A stretch of 64,000 bases of DNA from positions 3,422,942 through 3,486,941 of the forward strand of contig NW_006917095.1 in NCBI RefSeq assembly GCF_000516985.1, in the 5' to 3' direction. Position 1 is the first letter of the stretch. Each line of letters begins with the position of its first letter. Both the position numbers and the translations under genes were made by a program. The DNA is from Pestalotiopsis fici W106-1 (taxonomy: Eukaryota > Ascomycota > Sordariomycetes > Amphisphaeriales > Sporocadaceae). Below the pieces are notes generated by a model, which saw only the letters and a list, made by a program, of their open reading frames with translations, had not been told where the DNA came from and made no database searches. Positions 1 to 11,234 of the stretch are shown here, in pieces.

Positions 1-50
1 GATCAACTTCTTTCAACCCCTCAAATGATTCAAAATTGAAGCAGATCAAG

Positions 51-3000
51 ATGGCTGCAGATTTCCTTGGTCTCAGGGTGATATGGCCTCCGGATGGCGC
101 ACTACCGCCAAAGCACAAATACGAGTACGTTCTTGTTGGCCTTCTCACTGCTGTCATCTTGGCCTGAAAACCTTGGAAATTCTGAAGTTGACTTATTGCA
201 TTAGTATTGTCTTTGTTCATGGCCTCCATGGAGGGCCAATCTCTGACTGGCAGAATGAAGACGGGGTATGCTGGCCATTGGCACAGTTACCTTTGGACTT
301 GGGAAACGCACGCATTTTGGCGTTTGGCTATGACCCGAACCGGCTCTCAATCCGCTCCGACGACTTTTACCAAGGCGGTATTGTTTTCGAACCCGGTCAA
401 ACGCTGCGCATGGCCTTGATGCGCAACCGAATGTCAAAGAAGGTGAGCATGGCATGGACTCTGTTCTCGACTGAGTATATTGTACTTAGTGTATCGCTTC
501 TAGATACAAGTTCCCCTCGTTCTGATCGGACACGATGTGGGAGGTCTTGTAATCAAAAATGTCAGTACTTCTCACCGTGACCAGATCCACGGATGGCACC
601 GTAGCTTAGCCATTGATTCTAGGCTCTTTGCTCTTCGCATGTCGACAAGGATGCCGTTGTGCTGAAAAAGACTAAACACGTCATTTTTCTTGAAACGCCA
701 CATTCCGACCTGAGTTGGGACACTTGGAGACAGATTTCCATGGCTTCTTCCAGCCAAGACAGTATTGGAAGGTGGAAAATCTGGTCTGCTGTCGTTGAAA
801 GCACACAAAAAGCTTTTCTTGAAATTGCCTCTCGTTTCAACATAACGACGGGACTTGTTGGTGTCAACAATGACACGGCCGACGTTGTAACCAATGTGAG
901 TACATTTTGGAGAACATACAGTCCTCCAGACCCTGCCTTGGCCGACTTTTGGAGCCGAATTCATAGCTCATTTTCATCACAGATTGAGTCTGAGGCTTTC
1001 AACTTTGCTTCTTTGAATCATGTCAACCGGGCCTTCTTCCCTGGAGCAGACCACAGAAGCATATCTAAGCTTTGCCGGGGAACAGCCAACTACGATCAAT
1101 TGCTCCGCTGTATCCAAGAGGGCATGGAATGCACTACCCAGCTACCGGAGGACATTCAAAGAGTACGGGACTGGCTTGGACGGCGCCCTGATACTCTTAA
1201 CAAAATTGACTATCAAAAGCAGCTCGACCAGTACCACACAGGCACTGGAAAATGGCTCCTGGAACTCGAACTTTTCCGCAAATGGGTCACATTGGAGTCA
1301 CCAAGCCCCATCCTTTGGGTCACCGGTCCCGAGGGCTGTGGAAAATCCGTTCTCTGCGCTACTACTTCTCAGTGGGTGCAACGGACCTCTCAAAAGCCTG
1401 CCGTCGTGTATCTCATGCTAAAATTTGATCACCCCCGGTCCGAATACCAGCTCCTGGTCCAAATTGCCTTACAATTGCTCGACTACCTTGTTGAGCGCGG
1501 ACATGGCGTCGACACAGAGGTATTGTCGGGACTGAATGGGCATCCCGATGGACATGAAAAGATGCTAAAAGTACAGGACTTGATCAAATGTCTCATCCGT
1601 CAATGCCATATTGCATTTGTCTTCATTGATGGTCTGGACGAAGTCAGTCTGGAATTGCAGGGATCATCACAAGGAAAAGCCACCGACATCGACTTGCCAA
1701 AGCAACAACTTCATTCAACTTTGACTTTTCTTGTTGGACTAACAAAAGAAGGTGGAGAAATGCCACTTCGCATATGGTGTAGCTCAAATAGATCAGGCGA
1801 GATGGGGAAATGGATCGACGAATGTGGCGCGCTTGAGCTACCCTTGGATGCGCAATCGCTGGCAGGTGATGTTGCTTCATATGCTCATCACAGGTTAACC
1901 GGTTCTCTGGAAGGGGAAATGCCAAAAGTCGTCGGATCTGAAATACTGGAGACTACCAGTGACAACTTTCTGTTGGCAGCCACTGCTTTGGACAGATTGC
2001 AAATGTCAATGCTGTCAGACACGTCTTCGGCGGAAACAAAACAGCTGAAAATGCCCTCTGACATCCGCGAGGCGTATGCAGAGAGCTTGGATCTTTTGCT
2101 CAATGGTGAAGAGGATTCTAGTATTCCAGCAATGTGAGCCTTGAATAGCATCCGGTCTGCTCCTTTGGCTAAACATGATTACAGGAAAATCCTTTCGCTG
2201 GTTCTATTTGCGCAGAGACCACTGAAATTGACCGAAATCAGAGAAGCCCTGGCCATATCTCACAAGCCCTTCAAAGATTATGCTCCAATTGGGTTCCACT
2301 GTGATAATCTCATATCTGGTGACATTGAACAACGTAAGTTACCTCTCCATATTCCTCGTCTTGACCTTTTCGTTGCTCCTGCCAGCATCTTGGCTAATGG
2401 TATACTATAGTCGACGGCAATGAGATTCAAAAGCTCTGCGGCCCATTCATTCACTTCTTGCCGATTGGAGAAGCATCAGAAGATGGCTACTTGAGATTGT
2501 CGCATGCATCAGTTTTCTGGTTTCTTCGTGGTCAGCTCGAAGTTGAAAAACAGCGCCTTCAACTTCGACCCAAGGTAATTGCAGATGCATGCCTGAAGTA
2601 CCTATCACAGCGCCGATACGCCAAACCCATGGACTCACTCAAAACAGCGTCTCTACAGAGCCACTCGTTTCTGGCCTATGCCGCAAGGTATTGGCATAAA
2701 CACCTGAATGAGTCTGGGGCGGAATTGCTTGCGAAAGTGGGCTCTTTTCTACGCTCGCCGCAGTTCTTGTCAATGATACGGTTCCAAAGTCTCCATCTGA
2801 ATGGCTCTTTCCGGCCGAACGGAAAATCAGAGAAAGAAGACGAGAAGATGGTGGCTAGGAGATCGAGACTTCACACAAATCCTTCTGGAGAAGAACAACT
2901 TGATAATCTCATCGGTGACTACCAAGCTTTTCTCGAAGAATGGACCAATTTCCTTCATTCGGGCATTTTAAGGCCACCACGTAGTGGCGATATTGATGAT

Positions 3001-6000
3001 TGTTTTTGGGGCGCTCTGGGCCACAACAACTTTCTCCACACTCACGGAACGAGAATAGAGAGAAATAAGAGTTTCTTGTTGGAATTCGATCTTGGTATCG
3101 CTGCTCAGGATCAAGCTTCCGGGTCATATGACTTCCAAGAAACAATTAGCGATGACGGCGGGCGCATCGCAGTCTTGAGAGTCCCAATCCAAAGGTATGT
3201 AATTTCTCGCCATCTTGTTTTGATGTTATTGCATGGGGTCTAATGCTGTGTGTATGGCAGTGATGATGGTTCGCCCATCTTCAGCCAAGCCAAAGTCGTG
3301 CGTGAGTCATGGTTGGTCGATGGCAAGAGACCTCCGTCTCGTTACGGTCAGCAAGAAGTTCTCTTGTTTGACCCAGAACAAGTCCTTTGGAGCAGTTATG
3401 GTGCCTCACCTGAGACTAAGCTCTCGCTGGTTCCCATCGTCGATCCCTCACAGAGGGTATCTGCAATGCACGAAACACAGTACGGCTCGGCGGTTCGTAT
3501 CGGTTGCAATTTATTCCTTCGGGGAAATAGAGGCAACTGGGCCGCACTCGACAAGAAGGATGAACAGGAGAAAACTTACTGGGATGATATTGTAATGAAC
3601 GACTCTTGGATTTTTCAATCTCGCCGAAGGTATGTTGGCTTGAAACAACCGACATTCACTTCAGCAGCGTATCAGACCAAAAGTCTGGACTCGGATTCTG
3701 ACTCAATCTCGGACGTACACACTGAAGATGAAGACTCACAACCAGAATATTCATCCGTCGGGCCAGACCAAGTGTCATCTGCCGAAGAGTTTCACCTTGA
3801 CACGGCCTCGGAAATTGACTCATCTGATGAAGCTTCACAAGACAGTGCTTTGGCATCAGGCGCGGACACGGCTGATCAGAGCGATTTCGAATCCTCCAGT
3901 GAACTTTCATCGTCTTCCGGGTCTTCAGAAAGTCAATCTTCGAGTAGCGGATCTTCTTCAGATTCAGATAGTGTCTCCCGAAGCCCAAACAAGCACATCA
4001 GGAAGCATCGACGTCGTGCCCCCAGGAAAGCCTCAAGCTCTCGATCCAAACGCGTGTCATCGCCGTCGATTGTGGAGCGTCAGAATATCAATGACATGCA
4101 TACTCCGGATGATTCAGACGCCGATGACGAAGAATCTGGCTCCGAAAGTGATGATGAAACCAACTCTCAGCCACACGCGGGTCCAAAAGCGCTAAAGCAC
4201 CTTTTTTCATACGGTCGATATTGTGACCTTTGCAAAATACCCGTGGTCCACGACACTGACCTGGAGACAAACTCAAAGTGTAGCATATACTACCAGTGTT
4301 TCCCATGTGGTAAAGATGAGTGGGACGCTTTCGATTTATGCTCTGCATGTTTTGCCAAAGGGTCTTGGTGCAAGAACCAAAATCATGTGCTGTCCAGAGC
4401 CACCTTTACGCATCGCGATCGGCGTGTCCGTTGGGAGGATGGCATCACACAGGACACATCAATGCCCGTGGTGGACATTCTCGTTGAGCCGAGGCACAGC
4501 GACATTGCCAATCCATTCCGATACACACATCGACATTCTTCCTCGCTGCACGACTCCTCTGCCATTCTTCATCCCACACTCCCACTCTTCATATATCCTC
4601 TCGACGGACGCGAGTTCCTCTTTGGAGATCTCCAGAAGAAGACGTATTTCAAATTCCATGTACCCTTTGAATCCTGCGAAACATCAGAGACGGCAGGCAA
4701 TACCTGCATCCCAATTGGAGTCAGCATGCGTTTCTCTTCTTGTGGAAGATTTGTCCACGTCGCACGATTCACAGGTAGGTCAACCCTGTTTGCGCCACTC
4801 AGACTCTTCGTCTTGTTTGCCACAATGGCATTGTCTCCGAAAGACACGTGCTCAAGAAAGCCGCGAATACTCGACCGTCGTCATGGTGTTGACCTGGGGA
4901 CATGGCCCAAGGTTGTGACGCATTTGCCCTACGTCATTACCTGGACAGAGAAACATGCTCATGTGTCTCTGACTGGAGACCGGCTTCGGGTCTTGCGTTT
5001 TCCACTTCACGCCCCGAGTGGCGACACTTCTGATGATGTCGGCACAAGTGATACCGAGGTATCTGTGCTTTCACACCAGGTAGCTTTGCCTTGTTCGGCA
5101 CAGTCAAGATCCGTATATTTCTTTCCTGCGCGCGCTAATAGCCCTGCCGTCATCATTTTGGGATCTCTGCATGGGAGGCAATCACAGCCACCTGTAGTGG
5201 TCTACCTCGACCCGGATGCCCTTGGTACTTGGAAATCCCTGAGAAAGGACGAGTTCAAACACAATCTGACGAGTCGAGAAATCCATGAAGCCCATGTCGA
5301 CGAACCCGACTTCCATGATGACTGCGAGAAAACGATTGATACAACAGTCAAATACGATTATTACACCTTGCAGCCAAATCAAGCAAAGCATTTCCAAGAT
5401 TGGTTAAAAAATGCTTTTGTGGAAAGAAGCATATTCTGTCCTTCATGCTTTGATCTTGCAAAAAAGCTGACCTTCCTTGGCCTTCCTTCGTGGTTGCGCC
5501 GCTTCGACGTCGACGCCGCTATGCCTGATGAAATGAAGACGCAAATAATATGGGAGGTAACCCTCCTCGACTTGGTTGCAGCTATTGAGGCGGGCTGTCA
5601 GTTCTGTTGTTATGTTGCAATTCGCCTCTTTGGTTCTCTTCGCGCCAGGTCGATCGGCCAGCTCCTGGGTGAATCTACTCCCCGGTGTTGCGCGCTGGGA
5701 TCTTCCACAGACGACGGGGCCGACGAGTTGCAAAATATCATTGTCAGACTTCGCAGCGCAGCTCGGGCCGTCGGAACAGAGGAGCAAGTCATGGGCCTTA
5801 TCTGCAGACCACTTGACCAAGATCCTGACACTCGATCATTCAGCAAGGTTTCTCTGAGTCTTGGGGATGGCGGCGAGAAATCTGAATTATCATTCCTGCC
5901 CAATGTTTCATTCACTGGAACCACTGAAGATGGAGACAAGAGATCGCTCATGTGGTTTGTCAACCCACCGGATTCCTTCCGGCGAACAACGGCAGAATGC

Positions 6001-7836
6001 GTTTTGGAACTCTACTCGTTGCCTGGTAGGTCCCTTAGTCCTTCTTCCCAGGGAACACCCATATTTCATGCACCTTCATTGAGATAATAACAGTATCTAG
6101 ACAATATTCTTCAACAGTGGATACCCGCCCATCCTCTCACGACATTCCCTGGCGGAGGCGAAAACTTAAGGCTTGTCAAGAGCTGGATACACACATGTGA
6201 CTCGAGCCATTCTTTTTGCCAACGCGAGCTAGAGATACAGGCAGAATTGCCAACGCGAGTCATCCAAATCAATGACGACAGAACCATTCAATTGGTTGAA
6301 ACAAACGGGCAGCCAGGCCGATATGTTGCGCTGAGTTACTGCTGGGGTCCAGATCCAAGTAACCATAGCCCTACTATCACTGCCAACTTCCGGGCTCGGT
6401 GTCAGCCAGGCGGGCTGCTGCTGAATGAGTTGCCATCGGCCATCAAGGACGCCATTTCCGTCACTGAGGAAATTGGCATCAGGTTCATATGGGTTGACGC
6501 ATTGTGCATCGTTCAGGATGACTTGCAGGACAAGGAAAAAGAACTTGGAGTGATGAACCAGTACTACAAACGCGCATACCTGACCATTGCAGCCAGTACA
6601 CCTGATTGCAACAGTGGCTTCCTACGGCAGATGGGACGTTGTGAAACTCACACTGATTTTCCCCTCCCAAGGGATCTAGTGCCGTTGGACGTGTTTTGTC
6701 TCGAACGGGATAGAGATTCGGGTGGCTCGGCCAAGGTCTACGTCAGGGAGGAGAATCCCTATCAGCTGGCCCTGGAGCCAATCAATGAGCGAGCTTGGAC
6801 TCTTCAGGAAAGTTTACTCTCAAGTCGGGTCCTTTTCTTTGGCCACCGGGTGATCTGGTTCTGCCGGCATGGAACCCACAGCGACGGCGGGAGTGAGGAC
6901 TGGTCCTTTGATGAGAACAACCTGGAAAGTACCCGGCGAGAGTTTCAAATGAGACTAGCCACCCGAAGACAAGAGGAGAACAATCGCAGCCATACACCAA
7001 ACTCCGATGATGATCGGGACATGTACGATATATGGCATCGTATCGTGGGCAACTACTCACGGCGAGCCATGTCGCGTCCAGAGGACAAGCTTCCGGCGCT
7101 CTCTGGCTTGGCATCCGAGTTCGCAGCCATGTGCAAAGATGAGTATATAGCTGGGCTATGGCGATCAAACCTTTTGCGGGATCTATTATGGTCAACTAGG
7201 GACTCTGCGATGCATTACCCTGATGTATGGAGAGCTCCGACGTGGTCGTGGGCTTCTGTCGATGATACAGTCTTGTATGACCAGCTACCGCCACACGATG
7301 CCGCATCTTTGGCCACTATAGAAGAGGTCCATGTCAGACCAAAGAGTTCTCTCGTTCAATTTGGAGAGGTCCAGGAGGGTAGGCTTGTCATGACTTTGCC
7401 GTGCCTTGCATATAGTTTGTCAGACGAAGACAAAAGAGCGGAAGCCTTCAAGGTGTGGACCAGTGGGTATGGATCGAAAAGTCTCCTCCTCAGCGAGAGG
7501 GACTGGGTGCTTGAAGGCCTACGAAACAGTGCCCGTACAGGAGTTGTGCCTCGGCAGTCAGACGATGAGAAGAAACACCAGCAACTACCCGACACAATTG
7601 TCGTGGCTCTCGTATACCGAAAGCGTGATGAATTGGTTCAGAGCAATGAAGGTCTCACGGCAACTCATGGGGGCACAGCTCCGGAGAAATGGACGGCCTG
7701 GGGTTTAGTATTGAAGCCCGTTGAAGGAACGTCCATGCGCGTCTTCGAGCGACTCTTTGCTTTCTCCAAATCCCTAACATTTGAGTCGCCGGATAGCATT
7801 TTCAAGGACAGCATCAAGACAATTGAAATCATCTAG
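51..7836 (+). CDS. Giant NLR-like fusion: alpha/beta hydrolase-like, NACHT, ZZ finger, HET
   Basis: Eight exons splice in frame to 2437 residues: 51-124, 205-442, 504-560, 623-2133, 2185-2333, 2411-3194, 3261-6025, 6101-7836. The start has A at -3 and G at +4. The head has the hydrolase motif VFVHGLHGG (about 28-35) and GHDVGG (113-118), where Asp sits in the usual Ser position. NACHT follows, with Walker A GPEGCGKS (358-365) and Walker B FIDGLDE (457-463). A Ser/Asp/Glu-rich linker spans about 1075-1240, then a ZZ-type finger (about 1257-1305), an unassigned probably beta-rich region, and a HET domain with RYVALSYCWG near 1933-1942, FIWVDALCIVQDD near 1990 and AWTLQESLL near 2090. The family role (known for NACHT and HET proteins) is recognition coupled to a cell-death type response; the role here is inferred. 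The HET part could be a separate gene, but the exon holding its GCQFC lead-in is continuous with the NACHT part. Confidence 0.8.
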
Positions 7837-8018
7837 ATGGGGGCAATTCAGATTCGGAAGACACATGCAACATTTCCCACGCCTAGATGAGTACAGACTA
7901 TTAATCTGCTGATCTTGTTGAAACGACTACCACCTTGTTTTTGCGTTGGTGCAATAATTACAAAAACACAGGAGCCGACGGTTATTTAAATCCTGGTCCA
8001 CCATAATAGATATCATCT

Positions 8019-9158
8019 CTATTGTTCGTCACTCCATGGCATTTGTTCGAGTTCTTTATGCGATCTGAATTTTGCGTGATCATAATCAAATACCATACCC
8101 TCAGCTGCTTCTTCCATCTCCAGATAGCCAGGCGCACACCTGTCAATCGCCTCTTCCCAAACATCAATATCTGCGTTATTGAGGTACGCAGACTGAGACT
8201 CGAGAATATCAATAATCGGATCCTCCATATTCACCCTTTTTGCAGTTAGCAATTTCACGTGGGTGTTGTGACGGGCAGAGTATCGTGCGTGCAAAGCAAT
8301 CATACCTTCTAAACTCGACGGGCCCCTTGAACATGTCTTGGTCGAGGATTGCCTCGACGGGCTTGCCCGATGCCATCATGGCCACATAGGCATCCTTCAT
8401 CAACACGGGCCAGACTCGGCCCTGACACATGACTTGGCCATTGTTCTCGATGTGGCAGAGGAGCATGAGCCCCGTATCCAGGGCCTCCTGGTCCGCGAAC
8501 AGCAGAATGCCCTGCCAGTTGTGACAGACGACGGTGCCGTCTGACGTCATGGCAATGTGATCAAAGTTGGCATTTTCTACATAGCACCACTTGAGAAACT
8601 CCTGCGGCGTCAGCGGATTCGGGCCCGCCGGGCTGGGCTCGGGGGCCGTGACCTCGCCGTCGTGCTCGCCAAACAGGGCGCCACTGTCGCCGTCTAGGCA
8701 GTACAGCATGATGCGCAGCTTGGTCCACAGCGCCCGGTTGCGCGGGCTCAGCGGCCACGGCGCGATGCAGTTGACCATGGTGATGGTTTCCCTGGGCGCC
8801 CCGGTTCTACTCCTCAGTGCTGGAGGGTACCATGACTCCTTGGGCCGCACTGGAGCGCAGCTTTGGTACTCGTCGCGCTCGGCCTGGGTGAGGGAAACCC
8901 ATTGCTGCATCAGTTTTTGGCGCTGCCGAGTTTCAAAGGCGTGGTCTTGCTCTGTCGAGCTGCGTGGTACTACATTTTCCTATATTGACCAGAGTCAGTA
9001 ACTCGATAGTAGTGCCCATGACATGAACCTCTTTTTCATACCTCGAGGAAGAGTTGCCAGCCTTTGACGACTTGTTTCAGCGAACTCAGAATTGGCTGCG
9101 GATGGAACCGAATAGTGTCTGGGATGCCACCAGGCCAGTATCTAGCTGAAGTTCCCAT
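8019..9158 (-). CDS. Unrecognised fungal protein, 335 aa
   Basis: Three exons, 9158-9042, 8979-8306 and 8235-8019, join in frame through introns of 62 and 70 nt. The second intron has a GCTAACTG branch-point-like word before its acceptor. The start ATG at 9158 begins MGTSARYWPGG. The middle is rich in Trp, Cys and Pro (for example WCYVENANFDHIAM), and the C-terminal exon is acidic. I see no signal peptide, membrane segment or known catalytic motif. A resemblance in feel to SMI1/KNR4-type regulators was considered but no diagnostic motif supports it. It sits between two NLR-like genes and its 3' end is 183 bases from the 3' end of the plus-strand fusion gene, so the two are convergent. Function unknown. 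Confidence 0.65.
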
Positions 9159-10498
9159 AATGAAATGCCTAGCTCTTGGTTCTAGAGTGCGCAAATTATT
9201 GCTATAAGACGCCAAAGCTGGAAGAGGAATTGGGTTGGTCTATTATGAGAGCCGTTGGTTGGGCCTCATTTAGCAGCTTTGGTCCCGCTGAGGAGTCTCC
9301 ATTGCTCCCCTACAAGCGCTGAACAGGATTGTCTGGATGGGCCCAACCTCAGTGGCGCGACGCAGCAGCGGTCCCTTCCGCAGACTCGAAAGTCGACCTC
9401 TGACTCGATTCGCCGTGAGAGAATTAAGGCTGGCTGCAACATAACATAGGTATACAGTCACGGCGTGCTACTTTTTGAATACCAGTCAAGTACGTATATA
9501 TGTTTGAGTTTTGATTGTATTGCTTCCAATATCACAAGACATATGTTTGCTCATGGAACAATCATGTTTGGTGTGCTCATTGTCAATTTTGATAGTAGCG
9601 CTCAACATCCCCTTGAATGGTGTGTTGTCTAGGTTTGGATCATGCTTATTGAGCCAAATTATGTTGGTGATTTGTCAAATATCATAAGGGGCAACGGTAT
9701 ATTGATATATAATGCTTCGCTTTTTGTTGACTTATCCCTCGGTCTTTAGTAATTATACCGGGCTTGGATTCAAAATGGACATGGCCACGACTCGCAAATC
9801 AACTGTACAATAAAATAATTACACAAAGTGAGCTACTGCTTCGGTCACGATTTCGATCTCTTCCAATGACACCAGTAGTGGCACCAACAATAAAATTTGT
9901 GCAGGCTCTCAATTCAGTAACTGTTACCCTTTCTACACATATCACTACTTCTCGGATTTCTGTACACACAAGTCATAGCGAATATATTCTGACAGTCTTC
10001 ATGATATAATAGCTCATCTAGCGATTATTGCTCGAAATAATGCGACTCTTCCTCAGGCGACTATGACGCATAACTTTCGACTTAGATGATATTGGAAAGG
10101 AAAATTGTCCTCGGGGAACATACAAGATACGAACATTTTATATCAATACTTACGTATATTGTTTCACCATTAATGCACGTGCTAGTTTGGCTATATACGA
10201 TCACAATGTTACTTCGCTCGTGGGATGTCATCTGGCACGTGTTCTGTAGATTGTTAAGTGCATACAACAGTGAAATTCGCATACGGCTGTATTCCTAATG
10301 TAATAGAACTCTGTGTCGGCGAACAGAATGATCGGTATATGCAATCGATTGACCCCTTCTGTACTGCATGTAACACAGCAAACTTTGAGGGAATGGTCTC
10401 AAGACATGTTACCAAGGTACCCAGCTCTGCAATTATCATAGATGAGGTTGCACCACATCGCTTTCTGACTTCTAGTCCTCTACTAATTGACTCTGTGC
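9159..10498. other. Intergenic, AT-rich, no gene seen
   Basis: This spacer lies upstream of the unrecognised minus-strand gene and downstream of the ankyrin NLR remnant. Its right two thirds are visibly AT-rich. Only short unconserved-looking reading frames are present, with no codon pattern, terminal repeat or tRNA fold that I could support. Confidence 0.5.
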
Positions 10499-11234
10499 TT
10501 AGAATGGAACTAGAACATGTGATTTGAAGGTAGAATGAGCTCTGAGACGCTTGCAATCCGAACAGATGAGAAATCGGCCATCATAGAAGATCCTGCAGAG
10601 GTAAAAAGCAGATCTGAACTCTATGTTCCCTTTGCAGATCATGCAATAATTCCCATTCCTGATTAAAAAGTTTCTGCTGCCGATGGGCAAGCCGAGAGGA
10701 GAGGCAGAGACACCTGCCACTTCAGCCGATCTAATGATGCATTCTGCGATGCTGTCATGTTCTTGTGTTTGTGCCCACCATAGAGCAGTTCTGCCCAAAC
10801 TGTCTCTAAACGCCAAATTAGTATTTGGCAATGATACAAGCATCTCCACCATGTTGAATTTTCCAAGTCGTGAAGCCACTGACAAGGCGGTGGAGCCAGA
10901 ATGATCTCTGACTTCATTGAGCGCGGGCGCGTGGTTCAATAGCATGGAGAAGACCTTATTTAATCCGGACATGATTGCGTAGAAGAGGGCGGATTGTCCA
11001 GATGAATCCCGAGCCATTGCATCAGCGCCATTCTTGAGCAGTTGTTGCACCAATTCGGAGTGGCCTTTCCAAGCAGCATCTTGTAATGCAAATCGCCCAT
11101 CTCGAGTCACAGCAGACCATTCTGCTCCCCTTTCGAGTGATAGCGGAATGATTACGATATGTCCGAAGCGTGTAGCCGAGTGCAATGGGGTCCATCCTTG
11201 GCCATTTGAATAAGACATATTAGCTCCTCGATCG
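10499..11234 (-). pseudogene. Out-of-frame 3' part of the ankyrin NLR, with ZZ-like tail
   Basis: This reading frame directly continues the ankyrin repeats of the upstream gene but in another frame. It opens with the second half of an ankyrin unit (DRGANMSYSNGQGWTPLHSA), continues with about four more units, and ends with a Cys-rich tail starting YCMICKGNIEF and including FLICSDCKRLRAH, which resembles a ZZ finger that has lost some ligands. The break is near 11234, where the strand reads CTATTAC then GATCGAGG; the neighbouring repeat suggests two bases are missing or one is extra. It may be a true inactivating mutation, a sequencing error, or a polymorphic allele. If translated only from the main start, this part is lost. 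Confidence 0.7.

Noticed and set aside
6247..7836. HET domain as a stand-alone gene
   Set aside because: The frame here opens with a non-ATG codon, and the preceding exon (to 6025) already encodes the HET lead-in with GCQFC in the NACHT frame; a 75 nt intron joins them in frame.
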